Part shown: positions 32,610-43,200 of the stretch, in pieces
Numbering within the stretch: the first letter of the stretch is position 1
Layout: every line of letters begins with the position of its first letter
Origin: Ophiostoma sp. CBS 140.51
Lineage: Eukaryota; Ascomycota; Sordariomycetes; Ophiostomatales; Ophiostomataceae
Reading direction: 5' to 3'
Length of the DNA: 64,000 nucleotides
Assembly: GCA_029298735.1 (NCBI GenBank)
Contig: JANSLP010000027.1
Coordinates: 152,733 to 216,732 of the forward strand
Translations under genes and position numbers: made by a program
The notes under the pieces: generated by a model
What the model was told of the DNA's origin: nothing
Databases searched by the model: none
The model's input: only the letters and a program-made list of their open reading frames with translations

Positions 32610-33032
32610 TTACATCCCGCTCATCTCTCAGGACCAGCACATATAAGTGTAAACCGACTAAACAATACTAGGCGGCACGGCCTGGTTAACTATGTCAAGC
32701 AATACCGGGAGTGTTGACGTGGTGTTGTTAAACGAGACGTGCATCCGGATCTACCGGCCAAGGACACTGGACGTACAAACGCGGATTGCCGACACAAGAC
32801 ACCAGTATGCAACACAAGAAGAATGAAAACGGCAGGTGAGAGCATCCAAGCAAACATGATGAGTGGTCGGCGGTGAATCGCTTCGGCTCATGGTCTATGT
32901 TAAGTGGCCGGCCTTGTGCCAGTCAGACATGTCGAAAAGTCACGTTGCAAGTTGAAGATGGAGAGCAAGTAGTTGTGAACAGTAAAAGTATTGCGCCGTA
33001 TCAATTGATCAAGAAACCTATATAATGTGTGT

Positions 33033-33060
33033 GCATGTATGCATGCATGCATGCATGCAG
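33033..33060. repeat. GCAT tetranucleotide microsatellite
   Basis: ATGC repeats five times perfectly at 33039-33058, with an imperfect GCATGT unit before it. The sequence is self-complementary and could extrude as a cruciform. It lies about 430 bp beyond the stop codon of the WOPR gene. Confidence 0.9.
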
Positions 33061-33490
33061 GATGTGTGCACATGCAAAAAAAAACCGAGCGCAACGCGTT
33101 GCGTGAAAATAAAAAACAGTAGTGCCGACCGAACATGAATAGCAAAAAGTACAGTAGAGCGTATCTTGAAACTCCTCCTCCGAGCCAGCATCTCGCCGCT
33201 CAACGGGTGAGAGGTACATAGAAAGCAAACCAAACAAAATAGAAGAAAAGCTCTTTTCGCGCCGCCCATGCATGAAAGTTTTGACTCGTGCAAGTGTTGT
33301 TTGAACAAACACAACAAGATGAGAGAATGAAGAAAGGGAACAGAAAAAAATCGTATCCGCAGGAAACCAAAAAGATGAACCGTATCCGCATGCCATAGTA
33401 ATCCGTACAGAGAGGTAGAAGAAGAAAGAAGAAAGAAGGAAAGAACAGAGAAGACAGAAGTAAAGTATAGCCGCCTTAGCGGCCCATCAC

Positions 33491-35098
33491 CTAGATGCAA
33501 AACTTCTTGTCCAGACGGGACAGCGCGCGCGAGTCCTCGCCCGACGGTGCGGGCTGGAGGAACTGCTGACCTGCGCTGCCACCTGCTGCTGCAGCAGCAC
33601 CTGACGCACCCGCTGCAGCAGAAGCACCAGGCGCCACTGCGGCATTCTGATGCCGCGGCGAGCTGCTCGTGCTGTTGGTGCTGCCAGCGTTGGCGCTGTT
33701 GGGCTCCGAGTTGGCCGGGGTCGGGTGCAGCAGAGCTGACAGGCTGGCCTTGTTGCCACCAGACGGGGAGTTGCCACGGGCGCCATTGGCATAAGTGGCC
33801 TCAGCACCAAAGTAGGCCTTGGAGGGAGGGGGCTGCTGTTGGTAGGGCGGCGTCAGCGCCGAGGAGCCAGCGCTGGGCGCAGCCGGAGCGGGAATGGTAG
33901 TCGTCGCAGTCGTGGTCGACGAGTTCAGAGCAGGCAGAGGGCCTTGAGACACAGGCGGCAGAGTCAGGCGAGAGCCCGAAGTGGGCGACGTCTGGTAGGG
34001 CGAGGGGCCCGAGACAGGAGGCAGTACCGGTGCTTGGTGGTAGGCAGACCGTGGCGAGTTGGACAGAGGGTGGCCGCTGCTGCCTGCGTAGGCGTGGTGC
34101 ATGGGCGGTGTGCGAGATGACGGGCCGCCCATGTTCTGCGGTGGGGGCAGAGCCATGCGGTCACTATAGGGAGGAGCGTGAGGCGGCGGTGGTGCGCTGC
34201 CGTACGGCTGCTGATGCGGGTGCTGTGCGTGCGGCAGTGGCGGGCAATGGTAGAAGCCGGGCGGCGGAGGCTGCGGAGGAGTATGGGAGTAGTGTCCCGG
34301 CTGCTGAGGTGGGTAGGGTGCCGAGGAGGTTGTGTAGTGGCTGTTGTAGGGAGGAGTGGCGATGGGCGACGGCGGCCAGGAGTAGCCCGGCTGGCCATAC
34401 GAGGGCGGGTACGGGTGGTGGCCGTGCGGGCCCGGTGGTGGTGGCGCGTGGTGGGCGTAGTGAGGCGGCTGCTGGTGGTGTTGCTGCTGGGGCACGCGCG
34501 AGACGGTGGCCACGGGCATGCTGTCGCTGAGGCTCGATTCCGGGTACATGCCCTTGACGGGAACGACGCTGCGCAGGCTCGGGTCGATAATGGGCTGCGG
34601 CAGATCCGGGTCGCCGGGCCCTGGGCGTGCGTAGTAGGAAATAAGATGCAGGTGTTGGCCATTGCTAGTGGTGATGCTAAACGACTGCTTCATAAGACCA
34701 TCTGCTTTGTACCGGTAGCCGTCCGGCTCGCCGTCGTCCTGGTCCTCGTCACTACCGCGGCCCGAGGAGTCTGGCGTCTTGCCAGAGACCCGGCGCATTG
34801 TGTTGAATCCGCCGCCGCGCTTGCCCTCCATTTCGCGGTAGGTCAAGAAGCTACCGGACACGCGGCTAGCGCTCCATGACTTGCCATCGGTCCACCGGCG
34901 CATGCCAGCTTCCCGCTCGTCCCACACGAACACGGAACCAGACCGGATGGCTTGCCGCTCCTTCTCAGAAAGGCGTCTCTGTACGCGAGGCAACAGACCC
35001 AATCTGCAGGCCTCGAACAGCTTGATGGCGTCGGCAGGCGTCCGGACCATACCGTGGTAGGTCTCCATGGGGTGCTTTTGTGTTGACGACATCTTCAT
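33491..35098 (-). CDS. Gti1/Pac2 (WOPR) family transcription factor, Pac2 type
   Basis: A single-exon gene for 535 residues (533 if the second ATG, MSSTQ at 35092, is used). The first WOPR half (about residues 10-95) contains METYHGMVRTPADAIK, LLPRVQRRLSEKERQAIRSG, then VFVWDEREAGMRRWTDGKSW and SGSFLTYREMEGKR. The second half (about 150-190) contains LMKQSFSITTSNGQHLHLISYY. The HGMVRTPADA..LFEACR opening separates Pac2-type from Sge1/Ryp1/Wor1-type proteins, which open with a TGYIGTTKDAL-like sequence. RRWT (67-70) is the conserved protein kinase A-type site of the family. The remaining 320 residues are Pro/Gln/His/Ser-rich and probably activating. Fission yeast Pac2 controls entry into sexual development; filamentous relatives affect conidiation, morphology and virulence. 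No gene lies within 25 kb upstream and about 6 kb downstream, which suggests extensive cis-regulation (inference). Confidence 0.93.
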   Translation of the reverse strand: MKMSSTQKHPMETYHGMVRTPADAIKLFEACRLGLLPRVQRRLSEKERQAIRSGSVFVWDEREAGMRRWTDGKSWSASRVSGSFLTYREMEGKRGGGFNTMRRVSGKTPDSSGRGSDEDQDDGEPDGYRYKADGLMKQSFSITTSNGQHLHLISYYARPGPGDPDLPQPIIDPSLRSVVPVKGMYPESSLSDSMPVATVSRVPQQQHHQQPPHYAHHAPPPPGPHGHHPYPPSYGQPGYSWPPSPIATPPYNSHYTTSSAPYPPQQPGHYSHTPPQPPPPGFYHCPPLPHAQHPHQQPYGSAPPPPHAPPYSDRMALPPPQNMGGPSSRTPPMHHAYAGSSGHPLSNSPRSAYHQAPVLPPVSGPSPYQTSPTSGSRLTLPPVSQGPLPALNSSTTTATTTIPAPAAPSAGSSALTPPYQQQPPPSKAYFGAEATYANGARGNSPSGGNKASLSALLHPTPANSEPNSANAGSTNSTSSSPRHQNAAVAPGASAAAGASGAAAAAGGSAGQQFLQPAPSGEDSRALSRLDKKFCI

Positions 35099-36846
35099 TT
35101 GTGTCGTTTGTGAATGTGGCGAAAAAAAAGAAAATATAAGACAACAAGTAGTTTCTCGCTTGGTCGGGATATTTGACGTATCTAAGTCGCCCAGTCGCGA
35201 ACTCGGACACTACCACCCGGCGTCGATTGTTGTCGACAACGTGTCGTCGCTGATTTGTTGCTTGAAAATTCTCAAGAAGCTTAACTTCTTTATTGAGATC
35301 GATTTGATATGTTGATCAGATGCCGAATCGGCCGCCGCAAAAAGTGTTCACGGGGTTGTTTGTGTGTGTCGTCGAAAAATCCGAGTATGTTCAAGACGAT
35401 CGTAAGATGGAAATAAAGATCAAAGATCAGACACGAATGGACGGAGAGTATGGATATAGGGTTAAACAGCACAAGCCCTTTTTTAGCGATTTGCGACTGG
35501 TAAATGTCCGCGTCAACAGGGCCTTGGCTTTGTTGCAGCGTAGGAGAGAAGAAGGATCAAATCGTCTTAGTTGAAGAAGGAAGGGTTTGAGTTGCTGGAG
35601 TACTGTGTAAGATAGCTGCGGGGGGTGGGTATATTCAGAATAGACTGCCACGCGGCAAGCAGTTTTGAATGTGGAAAGGGCGTCGCTCAGGTAGGGTAGG
35701 GTGATGTGTGGCGTGCCAAGACAATGAGCGACAGAAGAGGGAGTCGATCTTGGCAGGCAGGCCCTCTTTTTTCGAGAAGGAAAAGAAAAAGAGAGAAAGT
35801 GTAGTCGAGGGTGGGTAAAATGGGGTGGGAAAGAAGGACAAGCTGAAACGCTGCTGCAGAGCCCTAAACGACTGCAGAAGTGTTTTGTCGATTCGTGATA
35901 GAAAAGGTGGACACAGGCTTTTGATGACGTTAGCTTTTATTCTGGGGCTTTTCTTGAGTTTGTTTGTTTGTCAATGAGCACCCTGAAGAAGAACTTGAGA
36001 CACAAGTAAGAAAGAGAGAGTAGGAGGAGGACGATAAAAACAGAAAACAGAAATTGAAAGACAGGAAAAGAAAGAGGCTTATGTGTGCACACAATTTCAA
36101 GAGGACAAGAATAATGTGCAATACAATGTAAAAAATGGTAGTAAGAGAAAGGGAGGGGGGTGAGGGACGTTGGAACGTTAACAAGTTTGTGGAAATAGAC
36201 AAATAATGGGAGGAGGGAAAGGTGAGATGGCAAAGAGACGGGAAGGGAGTTGCAACGCAGAAAGACAAGACAATCAAGACAAGGTAGACCAGAAAGGTAA
36301 AAAGGTAAGAAAACAAGAGGCAAATGATAGCCAACCATGGAAATCCGGTATTGGCTGATTTGGTGACTTTGATCACCTTGCACCATTGCCATTTGTTTTC
36401 TCTTTTCCTCACTGTGCCCTATTGTCTTTCTTCCTTACGTTCTTTCAGAATGCTTCTTTGGGTCATTTCTGGTGGTGTGGAACCGTCCCGCAGCGGGCGA
36501 AACGCGGAGGAGTTCGAGACGTGCAAGGGGTTGCGTGGTGTATGGGGATGGGGTCTGGGTGCCGAAGGCCACGCACGCACGCACACGCTAGAGAAGAAAA
36601 GAAGACCCCGGCATACGTTGCGGCGCGAGATGGACGATACAGACAGAGGCTTCCAAAGGCACCAAACGGCACTCAAGGATACCCTAGGGAACGGACGAAA
36701 TTGCTCAATCAGGAAGAAGAGAGGCAGAGAGGGTGAGGGTGAAGGAAAGCCAAGCAGAGGAATGGGCACATCGTCGACCCTTGGTTGACCCATGGATCAA
36801 GATATACGACCAGAGTCTGGAGAACAGACAAAAGACCGGGAGAGAA

Positions 36847-36869
36847 AGAGAGAGAGAGAGAGAGAGAGA
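36847..36869. repeat. (AG)n microsatellite
   Basis: A perfect AG dinucleotide run of 23 nt, embedded in a longer imperfect GA-rich stretch from 36838 to 36902. It lies about 1.75 kb upstream of the WOPR start codon. Confidence 0.95.
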
Positions 36870-37104
36870 CAGATAGAGTGAGAGATAGAGAGACGAAGAG
36901 AGAACGGCCGAAAGCAGACGATGGACAAGAGCAGAACAGAGCAGAGCGGTGAGAAAGGATCGAACAGGGTTGCGGCTGCTTTGCAACAGAGCAGAAAAGA
37001 CCCCAGCGGATTTTCCAGCAAGGCGGTAGGGTCTCCTCGGGCCCAAAACAAGGATGCGAGGGTCAGACGGTTGATCATGAAAGAGAAGGAAAAATAAAGA
37101 AGAC

Positions 37105-37218
37105 GAAAGTGATGGCCAAGACGCATCGTCCGGGGGTCAATCATGGGCCAGGCCGAGTTGGATGGTTGATGTGTCGACGGTAAATGGCGCCTAAAGTTGC
37201 CCGTTTCTGACCGAAGGT
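37105..37218 (-). repeat. degenerate dispersed repeat, copy B
   Basis: Read on the minus strand, this aligns with 32448-32568 over about 115 bp: TTTACCGTCG, CACATC, GCCTGG, CCATGATTGA and TCACTTT are all shared. Copies A and B are in inverted orientation on either side of the WOPR gene. Confidence 0.7.
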
Positions 37219-40200
37219 AAAGTGGTTGGGAGCTGCGGTGTGTTCGTCGTGGTGGTTGTGGATAGATTGCGGTGCGCACGTTTGCGTCTGCAAGTCGCAG
37301 TTCCAGTTCCAGATCCGGTCGTGGTCGTCCCGTCGGGGTGTGTCAGGCCCTGCTGCTTGAAGCATTGCAGCCCAGCGGTAGGATGTTCTGTTTGTTCCCT
37401 GGGTTGGGGGAGAACAAAAAAGTGCCAGAATGATGCGTGCGTTTTGACATAGGCAAAGTTGACGAGAAGGAAAAATGACAAAAGCCAGAAATAGAATGTA
37501 ACAAGCCGCATGTGTCGTCGATGCCAGATCCTGCGAAAGCAAGCTTCGTTTGTTGAATAAGGTTAATCAACCATGTGATGCTTGATGCTTGTTGACTGGG
37601 GACTCAATATTGGCGAATCTCTTTAATTCGTCTTTTTCTTTGCCGTGCTTGCTTGCTCATGGGTGCGTTGCTTGTTTCGTCCAGGTGTCTTGGTGTGCTT
37701 GTCGTCGTCGTCCTCTGTCCGTCTGCTTTCCTTTTTCGATTCATGCCGCCGGGTGCTTTGGTTCTTGGCGGAGGCACATCATGGCATTGCGCTCTGAATG
37801 GCTGCTGACGTGGATGCGCTGACGACCATCTTCTCTCTCTTTTCTCGCTTGATAATTGCTCTCGTCATGATTGCTGAGCAGTTCGGTTCATTGTCGTCGG
37901 ATCTCTCTGGTCGTTCCTCTTGGCGTGCATCTTTGGTTGACGCTCTTGGTTGACATTTGTGTTGAACTCTTTCGTCGTTGCTCTCTCCTCTTCCCCTTAG
38001 TCGGATCCGTGGGTAACCGGTCAAGATGTGTGCGTGCATAGTGAACATGATGGATGGTCCGGGCCGTGGTTGACTGAAGTGTGGTTTTGCTGGAGAATGT
38101 GCGGGCAAAAATTGAATTGAGTGCCGATGATGCGTGCGGATTGTCCATGCGACAGGCCTCTTTTTCGTGACAGACGCTTGACCCCTGGTCGTCCATTGTT
38201 CCAGACAAGAGATGTGAGAGACACACCGCAAAGGCAAGACAGACCCTCGCAGGGTTGAGTTGAGTTGTAGGTTGTGTGTTGCTTGGATGCTTATAATTGT
38301 AGATTTGCATATAGAATGCGTGTGCGTGTGTTCGGGTTGTGTGTGTGATGAAAGGTGCAGACAATGGAGGGAACGAAAACAAAACAAAAGCAAAGCAGAA
38401 AGTAAAGCTCTTCTTTCTTGTGTGGTTCTTCTTCAGGTCACTGGTATTGCTGTTGTTATTTACTTACCTAAGGATATGCGTGCAATGACGTCTGTAGTCG
38501 GCTTGATCGTGAAGTTGTTTGTTTTGTTTGTTGAAGGAGGAAGAAATGTGAAAGTTGAGGAGGAGGGAAGAGTAAAAGAAAGATTGAAGATGACAAGTGG
38601 AAAGATGAAGGCGAAGCAACCGGGAAGGCGAATAAAAAAACAAATTACCGAAACGACTAAGGAAGTTGGGAAAGTCAGATCCGTTAGCAAGAGAGGTCCA
38701 AGAAGAGTCGAGAACGAGACAAGACAAAACAAAACGAAAGAGGGTTGTTGAAAGAAGAAAAGGGTTTTGGAGAGAGTGAGTGAGAAGAGCGAGAGCCAAG
38801 GTTGCCAAGAATCTAGAGCCGTTCCCAAATGGGTTGCAAGGGGGTCTTGGAAGGCTTGGCTTTGCGGGTTGTCTTTATTTGCTCGGCCCAGTAAAAGGTA
38901 AAAAGGCCGTATTTTTACCTTTTTGCGCTCTGAGCAAAAAAGCTTGGCTCGGTTCTTGGGATCTTAGGAGCTTTCTTGGTACGCCCTCTGAGCCACACTC
39001 TTATTCGTAAACTTTGTAATTCCGTTCTTGGGCTGTTTTTAGGACGCTTTGTCTTGGACTCTCTCTGAGATGAAGTTGTCGTTGTTCGTGACCGGCTAGT
39101 CGGATGTGAAGTGGGAGAAAGAATAGAAGAGACAAAGAAAGCAAAGAAAACGGAGAGAATATATGACGAAGACAGAAGACAAAAAGGGGGACGACGAGGG
39201 TGAAGAAGGACGCAAGACAAAAAACAACCAGGAAAAAGAAAGTTCAGTCTTGCAGTCTGGCCCTTTTGGTGTTCTGGCTACCCTCCCTGGTCTCCGTCTT
39301 TCTGGCTTTCTGTCTTTGGCTTGCGTAGTTGTTGCAAGCGAAAGTGGAGACGGGGGAGCCCTGGGTCTGGGTGGTGCGCCTTTTGGCTTTTGGGGCTGCT
39401 CCGTGAGGAAAACAATAGAAAAGAATGCGATGATGTGGTGTGTGGATTGGATGTGGATGTGGTCGTAATCGTAATCGTCGTAGGGGTGAAAGTGGGATGA
39501 GAGGGCAAAAAAGGTAAAACTGGTGCGAGAGACTATCTGAGAGGCTAATCCGTGCATATCGTGGATTTTTACCCCTACCTTGCCGACTCCCATCGTGCTT
39601 TCCTTCCTATTGTCTTTTGCTCTTTTCTGCTCGACTGCTCCTTCCGTTTCTGACGTCTTTCCTTCCTCAACCCGAGTTGGGTGACGCTCGCTACTTCCCT
39701 TTCCCACAACCTTAACGGACTTTAACGCGACTGCCTACCTTCCTTCCTGACTTCCTGCCTGCCTGGGCTGCACTTTCCTTTCTTCACTCATTGCTTTCGT
39801 TCCCTTCCTCACGATCCAAATAACTCTTTCCTCCGAACGGCCTTTCATTGTGGCCTACGTATTCCTTTCTCCGTTCGTTGGAAGAAACGGCAACGAGTGG
39901 GTCGCGCTTGGCAGCAGGGGGAGGGGTGGGTGTAGTAAAACTCTCTTTTTTAATGGGGAAGAATGAAGGAGAGCCCAAAAAAGCCCCAAAGAGTTGACAG
40001 GGAGCGAATAGCGAGGAAGCGAAGTGGGTGAAGCTTGCGAGTGCGTTTTTCTTTCAAAGTCATTACGCAGCATATTTTTTGGGGACCAATACACAGCATT
40101 GCTCCGTGTTCTCCACCCAGAACAGACAAGGGTCAATCCAACTTCGAACGAAAGACTAGCACCAACACAAAGTCTGCCCTGAAAGCTGAAGGATCTAAAT

Positions 40201-43200
40201 GGGAAGAGCTTATTTGGAGTGGCTTGTTCGGAGGGAGGAGTGTTGCGTAAGGCATCTGCTAGTTTGACGGGGCCTATGTGGACCTGAGTCTTCCTTTGGG
40301 AAAGGGGATATTAAGAAACAAAAGAAAAGGAGAAAAGAAATAGAAAAGAATAGAAAGTTGAAAGGCATCAGGAAAGGCCTCCTTTTGCGAGCGCTGAGAG
40401 AATGAGTGCAGAAAGGGTAGCCATTGAGAGCGCTGAACGTTCACTGGAGGGCGCTGTGAGTTGAGCGTCTCTCGGCAGGCGAGTGGCCGGTATTGTGGGG
40501 TTAAAGTGGAGCGTATGTGCAGTCACTGTGGTGCTCTTTCCTCCAAAGTGTGTAAAGTGTGTGTGCATGCTGCAGAAGGACGGCCTTTTGCGAACCAAGC
40601 TTTTTTATTGAACACCCTTTTCTCCTTCCCTTTCTCCAATAGATTGATTAAGATACTTTTTATTCACTTGTTCACCTTTCCGCTTGTAAAAGAAAGGAAG
40701 GCTTTATTTAGGAGAAACAAAACGGCGAAAAGGGGCAACGACGCACGCGCATGCGCCCATTCATGGCTGGTTTGGCCTTCTGAGGACACGACATGGGGAA
40801 TACTGCGTGAGAGGACGGAGAACGGAGAGTACAATGGCCGTTGTGTGATCACTGGGTACTTCGGAGCAGGCAGTCCCAGCTCAGTGGGGCATGTACCTCG
40901 TACACTTGGTATTGTTCAGGAAGGAGCCAGATGGGAAAAGGAGAAATAGAGGAGAAAAAGGACGAGAAAGGACCTTGGGACGACAATGTGAAAAAGGAGG
41001 ATGGTTTCGAAGGTCAGAAGACGAAGGAGGAAGGAGCGCAGGGCAGTGTGAGAGTGTGTGAGGAAGGAAGGTGGGGTTGTTTGTATGGCGAGTTGGGAGA
41101 GTGTAATTGTGGTGAGAAGTTTAATACCCATTTTCTACTCAGTATCGTTGAGTGTGATGCCAAAGGGTGCACAATGGTGAATGACAAGACTCTTGGGTGT
41201 GCGTGGCTGGCACTTGGCATTCTTTGCAATTGTGTGTCTTACTGTTGTGTGTGCACCCAAAAAAGGGCAATATCCTCTTCCTCTTATTCCGCATTATGGT
41301 ATCATTGCTCTTATTGCTCTTTTTACTTTGGCTGGGCCACATTGCGCGGCTTGGCGGCGCTCCTAATGCCCTTGGCGAGCCTCATATTACAGAAAAAGGC
41401 ACCAGAGAGGCTGCGGTGAGGCAACCGACAGCAAGTCTGTTGGCACGTTTTGTTGAGAACGTTTTTATCGTTTTATTTTGTTTCTTCACTTTGTCGTCTG
41501 TCTTGGCTTTTCCTGGGCATATCTGGGCATCGCTCCCGAATGGACCGTTGGCCAACTTCAGTTCGCCGTGTTCGCCGTCACACAGTGCACGCGAGAGCGA
41601 AGAGGCAAAACAAACATGAAGAGACAAGAGCAAGAAATGTCAGATGCTTGACTGCGTGAGTCTTGGATCTAAGCTTGTGGTCTTGTCTTGGGCGCTTGGG
41701 GCTCTTGGGTCCAAGGTCTTGGGGTGAGACGTCAGCGCCGGGGTCCCGGAACTTTATGTGCGAGGCTTGGCCCGGTCAGGATGGAAGTGAGGGAAGCGAG
41801 AAAATGCGAGAATGAGAGTGACAGAGAGTGACAAGAGAATGACAGAGGGCTTGCGGGCTCGCTCTCGCACTGCGCATTCCTCCGTCTGCGTGTCAGATGA
41901 GATGCAAATACGTGCAATACGTCTATGCAGCGATGGAACTTTCCATCAAGGTTGAGTTGTGGAGGATTCAACACGGAGATGAAGAGGAGGCTCAGTATCT
42001 CAGGGTATCAGGGCAGACAGAGGCTGCTCAGATCCAACTGTAACCTTTTAAATACGTCGTATTGCATCTGCTTCCGTATGGCATCTCACAACGACTTTTT
42101 TTACTCCGTTCTTGAATTTTTGATGCTTTCTCGCATTCTCGGATTACATATGGGCGGGCACCAGATGGGTGTGGATTGAGATACGCGTAATACGCCCAAT
42201 TCGGATGGCGCGGAAGACACAATGGGTGAGAGCAATGACAGACTGAGATAATCCTGGGCGATAGCCCTGTGCACATGTTTTATGCACAGACAAAATGGCC
42301 CAGTGATGATGGTGAGATGCGACGACGCATCGTCTCTCATCCGAGTCGATAGTGGTCAATAGTGCACAACTTTAGGGACATCTTCGAGACAAATAAGACA
42401 CAGATTAGGGACAGGTTAAGGGCCGTTTGGGACAGATCAGGGCACTTGTCAGTGAAGAACAGGGGGATGACATGGGAACAGTAGAACGGTGGAGATTAGA
42501 AGAGCGGACATCTGACGAATCCGTTTAGTTTAGAAATGCGTGTGCGTGGCCTCTCTCCACACACACACCCACCCCCCTTGTCGAGCAAAGAAAGAAAAGG
42601 AAATAAAAGGTGAAAAGGTAAAAAGAAGAAAAAAGACCAGATGCCAAGACCGCCGAGTGGGTTCGCCGCATTTCAAGCTTAAATGCTTCTCTGGCGGACG
42701 GCAGAAGGTGCGAAATGGCTCGCCAGAAGAAGCGTGGAAGGTGCCAGGGGGAGGAAATCGGCCGCCTGTCGTTGGTAGGTTGTGCTGTTAGGACCACGAG
42801 CTAGATGTGATGTCCTGTTGGCGCTGGAAGTCACTGTTGGGCTTGGTCTGGCCAGAGTGTTCTTTGTACTTGTCAGCCTGTGGTACTGCCTTTCCGTATT
42901 CTCCGTTCTTCTCGCTTTCGCTCTCTCTTTGCTCGTTTCGTTAAGGTTTTCTTGGCTCTTGGCCAGGCTGCCTCACAAACTGAACATTATTGTCTTTTTC
43001 TGCTTATGTCAATCCTTCCAGCACTGCTTCCAAGTATCTTTTCACCAAAGGGATGTGCACTTTCTTCGATGCACTGATCGCCGTGATCAACAGTCGGCGA
43101 ATAACAAGAAAAGGAAGAGGAAGAAAGAGTACTGGACACGAGCAGAAAGAAAAGAAGGGGTAATACATACCGGCCAGTGTAGCTCCAAACGCTCCAGCGC

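Larger units (their letters stand above)
27448..33490. other. 6-kb intergenic region between histone H1 and the WOPR regulator
   Basis: About 6 kb with no supported gene. 27448-27740 is the H1 promoter. A tRNA-like 5' half lies at 27738-27782. 29990-30370 is CT-rich on the plus strand. 31640-32120 is an AT-rich island. A degenerate dispersed element lies at 32448-32609, and an ATGC tetranucleotide run at 33033-33060. The longest ORF (215 codons, 32070-32717) runs through the dispersed element and has no domain. Confidence 0.55.
35099..37270 (-). promoter_or_regulatory. proximal upstream region of the WOPR gene
   Basis: 2.2 kb immediately upstream. From about 35,560 to 37,130 the plus strand is purine-rich, so the strand sharing the gene's direction is CT-rich, which is the composition of promoters and 5' leaders in this genome. 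It contains the (AG)n run at 36847-36869 and dispersed repeat copy B at 37105-37218. Several short minus-strand ORFs could act as uORFs if a long leader exists; this cannot be told from sequence alone. Confidence 0.4.

Noticed and set aside
32070..32717. 215-codon plus-strand ORF
   Set aside because: Runs across the degenerate dispersed repeat and the AT-rich boundary; no recognisable protein family.
41815..41850. GTGAC-rich stretch resembling the phased GTGA array
   Set aside because: Spacing is 10 then 11 bp and only three units occur; explained by GA-rich low complexity.
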